The notes under the pieces were generated by a model. It was not told the DNA's origin and searched no databases. It saw only the letters and a program-made list of their open reading frames with translations. A program made the translations under genes and the position numbers. A DNA stretch of 5,530 nt, from positions 1 to 5,530 of the forward strand of contig JANXOO010001220.1 of assembly GCA_025353525.1 (NCBI GenBank). The letters are read 5' to 3'. Source of the stretch: Schlesneria sp. Its GTDB lineage: Bacteria; Planctomycetota; Planctomycetia; Planctomycetales; Planctomycetaceae. Positions 1 to 5,367 of the stretch are shown piece by piece; the first letter of the stretch is position 1; the number at the start of each line of letters is the position of its first letter.

Positions 1-828
1 GCCGTCGTTACGATAGAGATATGAAAACGCTCCCGGAAAGTTTTGCGGACGCCCGTAAGCTCGTTCGCCTCCCGTCAGCGTGAAGGGTTGAGCCTTGTCG
101 AATTCGCGGTTCCATTTCACATAATTCGCTACGAACAGGTCGAGATCGCCGTCGTTGTCGTAATCCAGAAAGCCGCAACTGGTGCTCCATTCGTCCTTGT
201 CACCTGCGACACCCCATGCGTCCGTAACATCGACGAATTTGCCTCCATCGTTGCGGAACAGGTGGTTCGGTCCGACCGCCGAGAAGAAAATGTCGAGATC
301 GCCGTCGCTGTCAAAATCCCCGATCGCGACACCTTGGCCGTAGAATGTAACGCCCAGTCCTGCTTCATTCGTGACTTCCGTAAACGTGCAATCGCCGTCG
401 TTGCGGTAGAGTGCTTGTGTCGGCGGACGATCGACCGGAAGGTTGTCCCACGGCCATTTGCACGAATTCACCAGCAAAATGTCCTGATCGCCGTCTCCGT
501 CATAGTCGAGAAATGCACAACCGCCCCCCATTGTTTCTGGAAGCAGTTTTTCGCCGGCAGCACCGCTGTCATGAATGAATCTGATCCCCGCAGCGGCGGT
601 GATGTCGGTGAAGGGCATCTCGGGAATGGCAACAGTAAGCCGTTCACGGATTTCCGGAACTTTGTGTTCCGTCGCCCGTTCAACTTTCGGAGGCTTGTGG
701 TTGATCGTTCTGTAAACAACGACACCTCCTGCGATGAGAGCAACAGCAATGATGCTGGCAGACCAGGCAAACGCACGTCCAACGACCGCGTCGTCGCGTT
801 CTTCTTCCTGTAGTTGCGGCTGATTCAT
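1..828 (-). CDS. CRTAC1-like VCBS/FG-GAP repeat protein, membrane-anchored, 3' end cut by window edge
   Basis: An open frame runs from an ATG at 828 to the window edge without a stop (276 codons visible). Residues 17-38 form one hydrophobic segment, either an uncleaved anchor or a signal peptide, so the rest is probably periplasmic or surface-exposed. From residue 73 the protein has the usual opening of CRTAC1-type proteins (PFTDIT...AGIRFIH...ETMGGG). Three acidic calcium-binding-type loops follow: DYDGDGDQD (108-116), DFDSDGDLD (171-179) and DYDNDGDLD (222-230). Each is paired with an L-Y/F-RNDG strand motif at 140, 190 and 271. This is a beta-propeller repeat pattern (VCBS/FG-GAP). Full-length relatives usually end in an ASPIC/UnbV domain, which would lie outside the window. 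A GGAA about 8 nt before the ATG is a weak ribosome site. The gene follows the multiheme cytochrome by 106 bp on the same strand, so co-transcription is likely. The family's biochemical role is unsettled; Ca-dependent protein binding is a reasonable inference. Confidence 0.94.
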   Translation of the reverse strand, partial: MNQPQLQEEERDDAVVGRAFAWSASIIAVALIAGGVVVYRTINHKPPKVERATEHKVPEIRERLTVAIPEMPFTDITAAAGIRFIHDSGAAGEKLLPETMGGGCAFLDYDGDGDQDILLVNSCKWPWDNLPVDRPPTQALYRNDGDCTFTEVTNEAGLGVTFYGQGVAIGDFDSDGDLDIFFSAVGPNHLFRNDGGKFVDVTDAWGVAGDKDEWSTSCGFLDYDNDGDLDLFVANYVKWNREFDKAQPFTLTGGERAYGRPQNFPGAFSYLYRNDG

Positions 829-885
829 CGATTACTTTCCGTCCTGATTCAATTTTGATAAAGCGATGCGATCGCCTGGTGTGAT

Positions 886-919
886 CGGCCTTCGTCGGAA
901 AATATTCCGACGAAGGCCG
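886..919 (-). repeat. Perfect 15-bp inverted repeat (hairpin) between the cytochrome and VCBS genes
   Basis: Arms at 886-900 and 905-919 are exact reverse complements (CGGCCTTCGTCGGAA / TTCCGACGAAGGCCG) around the 4-nt loop AATA. The structure starts 16 nt beyond the stop codon of the cytochrome gene and ends 58 nt before the VCBS start codon. Neither side has a T-run, so it is not a textbook intrinsic terminator. It may protect the 3' end of the upstream message, partly terminate transcription to lower VCBS expression, or bind a dimeric protein. The hairpin is seen directly; its role is inferred. Confidence 0.7.
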
Positions 920-934
920 CACCCTGTCAGACGA

Positions 935-3874
935 TTATTTGTCTGCAACCGCAGGTCCGTCCAGCACCCTGGCCGCGTCGGCCAGACCTGGTGCCCCAGG
1001 TCTGTTCAGGGAATAGATTACAATCGGCTCTGATGCCTTGGCCGCGTGCGGGTACTTCACTTTTGCCTTTTGCTGTGCCACATCGCGAGCGTTGTCGTCC
1101 GGTTTGTAACGTTCGTGCTGTGCCCCGTGTTCTTTTGCCAGCCGCTCATGTTCGGCGGCTGCCGACGGGTGACCGAGTCCCTCTTGAATCGTCTTGAGTT
1201 CGACATGAATCTGCCTCAATCCGTAGTGCGCGGGTACGTTTTCGGAATCGAGTCGAAGCGTCTTTCGGTACTGAGCTGCGGCCTCTTGTAGCAGTTCCTG
1301 ACGAGCCTCTGTCTGTGCCGGATCGCGGATTTGCTTGGCTCGTTCAAACACGGTTTGACCGAGCAAATTGATGACTTCGTAGTCCATACTGAAATCAAAT
1401 CCTCGTTCGGTACGCTGAGGCGTTTTATCTTCCAGCACCGAACGGAATGCGCGTTCCGCGTCACTCAGTCGACCCTGTTGCAGATTGATGACGCCGGTCA
1501 GCCACGAAATCGTCCATGGCGGAGCAGGGGGATCTTTGAAAGCGGCGGCCCGAACAATGGCTTCGGTCGCCTCGTCCAGCAAACCTTCTTCGAAATAGGC
1601 CCGGGCGATATTTAATGCACCGTCGTACCGCTTGTTGCCGTCGAGTTGTTCCAGACGCGTAAACGCTTCACCCGCCTGTTTCAGTTCCGCTCGCCCCTTC
1701 AGGAACAGTCCGATTCCATAATCGTTCCAGCGTTGCCACAAGGGGATTTCCATTTTTGAGTTTTCAACAGCCGTTTCAATGCCCTCGATCGGGAACGTGA
1801 TCGTGTCGGTGGCAAGTGTCGTGATCGGCAGGTCGTTGGAGTACGGCTCGTTTGGCTGATGCCCGCGAATCGGATGATCACCCGGCCTGGCCTGTTTCGT
1901 GAAGAAGTCCGTAAAAATCTTGTCGAACTTGCGGTATTGCAGTTTGACTTCGACTGTTACCGGCCCCTTGATGTCGACAGGAACGGGCAGGCTGTAATGC
2001 ACAGTGCTTGCGGCACCTGGTGGAATCTGGTTGTTGTAGAGCGGAGTGAAGATATCCTGCGGATTGCGGCGATCGATTCGATTGCCATCTTTATCGAGCA
2101 TAAACACGTTGATGAAGTGCGACCACGGATCGACTTCCTTTTTATCGTCGATCCCGCCGTTGCGTCCGATCACACGACCGCCGCTGGTGACGGTCACATC
2201 GAGCCAGACTTCGTTCGAATCGGCGGTCCCCTGCGTGAACGGGTGTCCCATCTTCAGCGTCCGCACGACTGTTTCCAGCAAGTACGTCTGACCGGGTTTC
2301 AAAGCGGGAACCCCAGGCCGCAACGGAGCGATCAGTTTGCCGTCAACCTCGCCTCCTTCTTTGATACCGAAGATGTCGACTCGCAGTTTTTCCTTGAGAA
2401 ATGTCTGATGAGCCGCGATCGCTGCCGGATCGTCTTTCAACCACGCCAGTCCCGTATTGGCGGCGGGGAACAGGTGACCATGAATACTGGATTGTTTGGC
2501 AGCGGCGAACAGTTTTGCACCGAAGTCGTTCGACTCCTGCAGCGGCATATGGCAGCCATTGCAGTTCTGCACGGCCTTTTCAGGGTAGTAGAAGCTGCGG
2601 GCACCGTGTCCGGAAACTCCACTCAGCAAATACGTGTCGTGATGATTCTGTCCTCGCAGAAACTCTTTGTAGTGATTCAGAGCGTACGGCAGATGAACTT
2701 TGTGGCAGGTCGAACAAAAGTCGGCCGATTTGTGGAAATCTTTCAGGAATGTCTTTTTGTGGAGTGCGGGCTTGGCTTTGATCAGCTGATTATTGACCCA
2801 CTGCAACACGGCATTGTCGCTGAATGCAAACGGATACTGTTCGGGTTCTTCGATCGTGAAGTCGGCATTTCCTTTCGTGCTGTTGACGTGCGTGATCGCG
2901 TGGCACACCGTGCAGGTGATTCCGGCCTGTGAGGTGGGATGCTTGACATCATCAAATTTCGGATCGTCGAACGCTCCGCTGAAAAACGGTACGGGATCGT
3001 GACAACCGGCGCAAAATCGCGAACCGCGCACGTCGCCGTCACGCTTGAACGACACGTCCCGAGTCTCACGAACGCTCGCCAGGTATGCCGGGTTGTTGAA
3101 CGAACTGAAGCGATGCGAGCTGTGGTACCACCCCTGATAGGCATCCTGATGGCATTTCAGGCAATAGGCATCGTTCATCAGCGATTCGGCTGGAATGAAG
3201 TCGCCGGTGGAAGTACGTGCCAGCGACGGGAAGAAATACTTTTCCGCTCCTTCAGACGGCCCCGCCTTGTTCCACTGTCGCGGGTCCTGATTGTGCATGG
3301 AAATCATCGCCCCACCGACAATCGCAACAACGGCGACGTAAGCAAATCCGAGCGTCCACTTGATCTTCGGTCCTGCCAGGCGATGCAGCCAATAAAGCCA
3401 CAAACAGAACAGCGGGGCGGCGATATGCGCCCAATAGACGACAGACCGTGTGGCGGCGTTCTTGATGACGAAGACCGAACCTTTTCCCCCCAGATCGATC
3501 CGCATCAGCAAAATGCCGGTGACAAGCAACACGAGCGACGCGACGAACAGTGCGTAGCCGACCCGAATGGCTCGTTTGTTTTTCCGGAATCGCGTGTTGA
3601 GGAGGTGAATCAGGACGAAGGCCAGGAACGGAACCAGCATGACGACGCCGAGGATCAGGTGACCTGCGAACATCAGCATATAAAACCAGTTTTCGTACGT
3701 CCGTCCCGAATTCCAGCTCAGGTAAGTCACACTGGCAAGATAGGCCGAATTCGCACCGAGCAACCCGATCAGGGCAAAGACGATCCACATCAGAATTCGC
3801 AGTCGAGGCCCGACGGCAGGAATAACAACGGCACGCGCCGGTCGCGGTGCGGCAGGGGGGACTGTTGCGGACAT
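935..3874 (-). CDS. Membrane-bound pentaheme cytochrome c (c554-like) fused to C-terminal TPR repeats
   Basis: This 979-residue protein starts at an ATG with GGAG 8 nt upstream. Five transmembrane helices lie at about 26-50, 64-90, 104-124, 144-166 and 172-192. Positive loops (94-104 and 165-172) on the inner side give an N-in, C-out topology, which places everything after residue 193 in the periplasm. Five CXXCH heme c sites follow: CLKCH 238, CAGCH 288, CTVCH 321, CSTCH 387 and CNGCH 441-442 (starting at 438, continuing as CHMP). Many nearby histidines (HSSH 251-254, 312, 401, 411-412, 423, HGH 465-467) could be distal ligands. The W-x-x-S-x-H segment after the first heme and the GHPFTQGTADSNEVWLDV stretch (543-560) resemble cytochrome c554-type multiheme proteins, the latter inside a beta-rich domain (about 520-650). 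TPR-like helical pairs fill about 713-915, and a low-complexity tail ends the protein. Paired histidines in helices 2 and 4 suggest b-hemes as well. The role is inferred to be electron transfer between membrane quinones and periplasmic partners. The substrate is unknown, and no enzyme activity can be assigned. Confidence 0.95.
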   Translation of the reverse strand: MSATVPPAAPRPARAVVIPAVGPRLRILMWIVFALIGLLGANSAYLASVTYLSWNSGRTYENWFYMLMFAGHLILGVVMLVPFLAFVLIHLLNTRFRKNKRAIRVGYALFVASLVLLVTGILLMRIDLGGKGSVFVIKNAATRSVVYWAHIAAPLFCLWLYWLHRLAGPKIKWTLGFAYVAVVAIVGGAMISMHNQDPRQWNKAGPSEGAEKYFFPSLARTSTGDFIPAESLMNDAYCLKCHQDAYQGWYHSSHRFSSFNNPAYLASVRETRDVSFKRDGDVRGSRFCAGCHDPVPFFSGAFDDPKFDDVKHPTSQAGITCTVCHAITHVNSTKGNADFTIEEPEQYPFAFSDNAVLQWVNNQLIKAKPALHKKTFLKDFHKSADFCSTCHKVHLPYALNHYKEFLRGQNHHDTYLLSGVSGHGARSFYYPEKAVQNCNGCHMPLQESNDFGAKLFAAAKQSSIHGHLFPAANTGLAWLKDDPAAIAAHQTFLKEKLRVDIFGIKEGGEVDGKLIAPLRPGVPALKPGQTYLLETVVRTLKMGHPFTQGTADSNEVWLDVTVTSGGRVIGRNGGIDDKKEVDPWSHFINVFMLDKDGNRIDRRNPQDIFTPLYNNQIPPGAASTVHYSLPVPVDIKGPVTVEVKLQYRKFDKIFTDFFTKQARPGDHPIRGHQPNEPYSNDLPITTLATDTITFPIEGIETAVENSKMEIPLWQRWNDYGIGLFLKGRAELKQAGEAFTRLEQLDGNKRYDGALNIARAYFEEGLLDEATEAIVRAAAFKDPPAPPWTISWLTGVINLQQGRLSDAERAFRSVLEDKTPQRTERGFDFSMDYEVINLLGQTVFERAKQIRDPAQTEARQELLQEAAAQYRKTLRLDSENVPAHYGLRQIHVELKTIQEGLGHPSAAAEHERLAKEHGAQHERYKPDDNARDVAQQKAKVKYPHAAKASEPIVIYSLNRPGAPGLADAARVLDGPAVADK

Positions 3875-3882
3875 ACTGTAAA

Positions 3883-3886
3883 CTCC
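3883..3886 (-). promoter_or_regulatory. Shine-Dalgarno site of the multiheme cytochrome gene
   Basis: On the minus strand GGAG stands 8 nt before the ATG at 3874. This supports that start, which also leaves a short, arginine-containing cytoplasmic tail before the first transmembrane helix. Confidence 0.6.
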
Positions 3887-3909
3887 GTCGAAAAACAGCG
3901 ATAAAATAA

Positions 3910-3953
3910 ATTATGGTTGACGATGCCCTAAGTGCCTTCGTCGACCAGGTCGA
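3910..3953 (-). promoter_or_regulatory. Candidate promoter and operator of the cytochrome gene
   Basis: The minus strand has CATAAT (3910-3915), one base from the -10 consensus. A weak AAGGCA lies 17 bp upstream (3933-3938) in the -35 place. Immediately upstream is the palindrome TCGACC-A-GGTCGA (3941-3953), 6-bp half-sites around one central base. Its centre would be near -44 from a start site predicted close to 3903, which is where an activator overlapping the -35 would bind. Sigma-factor preferences in this lineage are poorly known, so the promoter call is tentative. The palindrome itself is exact. Confidence 0.3.
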
Positions 3954-3969
3954 TTCGAATTGACGCTAC

Positions 3970-3989
3970 AAAAGAAAAGAAAAGAAAAG
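3970..3989. repeat. Short tandem repeat, AAAAG x4
   Basis: Four exact copies of AAAAG on the plus strand form a pure pyrimidine tract on the coding strand of the cytochrome gene, about 96-115 bp before its start codon. Such tracts can change length by polymerase slippage and can bend DNA. Any effect on transcription is speculation. Confidence 0.8.
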
Positions 3990-4155
3990 AGCGGCGAGCA
4001 GACGGTATCACCCTTCTGTCACGGCCGGATTCTTCTTCCGGGAAAACCCCGGTTTGCCACCAGGTGTGATGATGCAGGTCATTCCGCGGGGTCAACGCCA
4101 TCGTAACGGGAAGATTGTCCCGAATGACATCAAGTTGGTCTGATTTGGCCGGTTT

Positions 4156-4782
4156 TCATTCGAGGAAAATACTCGCTGTTACCCGGGATACAGGAAAACT
4201 CGTGACTTTAAATAAACACGCGAATTCAATGTAACCACACCAAACCGGGGCCTCCCGAAACAGGAGGCAGCCAAACCGACACCAAGGTCGAGCCAACCGG
4301 GGAGGTCGATCGAGGCGGCGAGAAACGCCATCTGAAGAGCAATCATCGGATGTGCGTTCCAGAAACGACCAACCACAACTGGTCACATCAGCGAGACGGA
4401 CGCAATCGCAAAGGTCATTGATGATTCGGTGACCGACGGGCGACGGTTTTTCGACAGGCAGCACCGGTGTTTGTTGGCACGACGGACCAGAACAGCGGGG
4501 CGTGGCTGGCGACGATTGGTCGAATGGCAGCGATGAATCGCGCTCGACACGGGATTCCACCAGGTAAACGGCCCCAATTGGCACAGTCTGATCTCGATCT
4601 GATTGAAATCCGATCGACTGGCGGGAAATTCCGTGGTGCATGATTCCGTGGTGCAAATAGTCACCGCACGAGGCATGAGTCTTGTCGGTCAGGCCAAGAA
4701 GCCAGATTGCAACGAGAGCGCACGCGATCCATCGGAAAGATCCCGAACAGGAAATCAACGCCACTCGCGAAGCGGAACTCAT
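4156..4782 (-). CDS. Small secreted protein of unknown function with a C-x-G-P-x-C motif (hypothetical)
   Basis: The frame gives 208 residues from the ATG at 4782. It is open upstream to a TTG at 4800, but the ATG gives a better signal peptide. Residues 1-37 look like a Sec signal: arginines at 6 and 17, a hydrophobic core WIACALVAIWLLGL, and a THA cleavage site before SCGDY. The mature part has a His-rich stretch (LHHGIMHHG, 43-51), then CSGPSC (97-102) and a proline-rich linker. From memory, short exported proteins of Planctomycetota often begin with CGDY after cleavage, carry C-x-G-P-x-C, and end near an R-L/I-D/E-RPPR motif. Here RLDRPPR is at 156-162, but the frame runs on for 46 more, cysteine-rich residues to 208, which may be a non-native extension. 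It lies upstream of the cytochrome gene on the same strand, 281 bp away. It could be a chance open frame, but the signal peptide and motif order argue for a real gene. Confidence 0.6.
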   Translation of the reverse strand: MSSASRVALISCSGSFRWIACALVAIWLLGLTDKTHASCGDYLHHGIMHHGISRQSIGFQSDRDQTVPIGAVYLVESRVERDSSLPFDQSSPATPRCSGPSCQQTPVLPVEKPSPVGHRIINDLCDCVRLADVTSCGWSFLERTSDDCSSDGVSRRLDRPPRLARPWCRFGCLLFREAPVWCGYIEFACLFKVTSFPVSRVTASIFLE

Positions 4783-4858
4783 GCAAATCCGATGCTGCAA
4801 ACCAGCAGACCGACCCAGGAAACGTACGTAATGTAGGGATCAATCGTTGGGACCGTCA

Positions 4859-4894
4859 ATTATAAACAAGAGGTGAGGCCGGTTTTTTTGTCAA
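4859..4894 (-). promoter_or_regulatory. Promoter-like hexamers upstream of the small secreted protein
   Basis: The minus strand carries an exact TTGACA (4889-4894) and an exact TATAAT (4859-4864), but the spacer is 24 bp, well over the usual 16-18. A second reading uses TTGACG (4854-4859) and TACATT (4830-4835) with an 18-bp spacer, which would start transcription about 40 nt before the ATG at 4782. Either could serve the secreted-protein gene. Their position directly ahead of it supports that gene being real. Confidence 0.35.
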
Positions 4895-5032
4895 AAGAAA
4901 CGAAAGACGCGGGTTCTGAATGATGAGTGTGATGAGGAGCGGGGGCAGAGAAGGGGAGAGCCCATGAATCGCAATGACGTCCGTCCGCCTTCGCGAATTT
5001 TTCCACGGCGAATCGTCAAAGAGAGGAAGCTA

Positions 5033-5060
5033 ACCACAGAGACACAGAGGCACAGAGAAG
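5033..5060 (+). repeat. Left inverted arm of the repeat patch
   Basis: This copy begins ACCACAG and ends GAGGCACAGAGAAG. It is the best-preserved copy of the motif in the window, and it continues into the AAGACAAG-type tail that it shares with the internal copy at 5225. Confidence 0.65.
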
Positions 5061-5224
5061 ACAAGCAAGAAAAGGCGAATCCGCATCATGGGAGGGCGAG
5101 GCTCCGACCGCGCCGCCACGTTGCTGCGTCTTCCCACATGACAAAGACCAATAACGAATTCCTGATCCCGAAACAAACTCCCACACCCCACACTAAGAAC
5201 ACGAATTAAAGAGTGAACGACAGA

Positions 5225-5247
5225 CACAGAGAAGACAAGAAAGAAAA
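5225..5247 (+). repeat. Internal direct copy of the CACAGAGAAGACAAG motif
   Basis: It differs from 5051-5073 at one of 23 positions (A for C). It runs on into a 7-bp inverted repeat, GAAGACA (5231-5237) with TGTCTTC (5250-5256). Confidence 0.65.
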
Positions 5248-5340
5248 AATGTCTTCCCCAAAAATGCCATGCCTGAACGAAGAAACGAGAAACCCCGGTC
5301 AGTCTCTCGGAGCGCCCTCGCAACGTGCCTCTTCTCCTTC

Positions 5341-5367
5341 CTTCTCTGTGCCTCGGCGTCTTGTGGT
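5341..5367 (-). repeat. Right inverted arm of the repeat patch
   Basis: Read on the minus strand this is ACCACAAGACGCC followed by the exact 14-bp core GAGGCACAGAGAAG. It differs from the left arm by one missing base and two substitutions. Confidence 0.65.

Larger units (their letters stand above)
5033..5367. repeat. Composite patch of degenerate intergenic repeats bounded by inverted copies (ACCACAGAGACACAGAG type)
   Basis: The left arm (5033-5060) begins ACCACAGAGACACAGAG. The right arm (5341-5367) is its inverted copy, matching at 25 of 28 positions with one gap and sharing an exact 14-bp core, GAGGCACAGAGAAG. A third, partial copy lies inside in direct orientation: 5225-5247 matches 5051-5073 at 22 of 23 positions. 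Between them is GGGAGGGCGAGGCTCC (5090-5105), which looks like a second repeat family. From memory, both motifs recur in intergenic DNA of Planctomycetota and some other phyla. The inverted ends give a MITE-like outline, but no target-site duplication is visible and no transposase is present. Peptides read from it (TETQRHRE, GRARL) are repeat translations, not genes. Confidence 0.65.

Noticed and set aside
43..813. Plus-strand open frame (256 codons) opposite the VCBS gene
   Set aside because: The minus frame carries three clear DxDxDG loops with RNDG motifs. The plus frame is its shadow and has no domain.
868..875. GCGATCGC, as in the HIP1 octamer of cyanobacteria
   Set aside because: I noticed only this single copy, and nothing else suggests a cyanobacterium.
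1859..2932. Long plus-strand open frame (357 codons) opposite the cytochrome gene
   Set aside because: It lies wholly antisense to the multiheme cytochrome, whose CXXCH motifs, membrane helices and domain order are unmistakable. It shows no recognisable domain.
2939..3904. Plus-strand open frame (321 codons) opposite the cytochrome N-terminus
   Set aside because: It is antisense to the membrane helices and first hemes, and its composition (many Arg, Gln, Asp) is what reverse-reading a hydrophobic gene gives.
4038..4052. CCGGG-AAAAC-CCCGG hairpin after the small secreted protein
   Set aside because: A 5-bp stem without a T-run on either strand is too weak to call a terminator.
4964..5209. 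81-codon plus-strand frame with a good GGGGAG upstream
   Set aside because: Most of it translates dispersed-repeat DNA (TTETQRHRE, GRARL), a known source of spurious proteins. No domain is visible.
5033..5367. CRISPR array
   Set aside because: There are only three unevenly spaced, differently oriented copies, with no regular spacer length.
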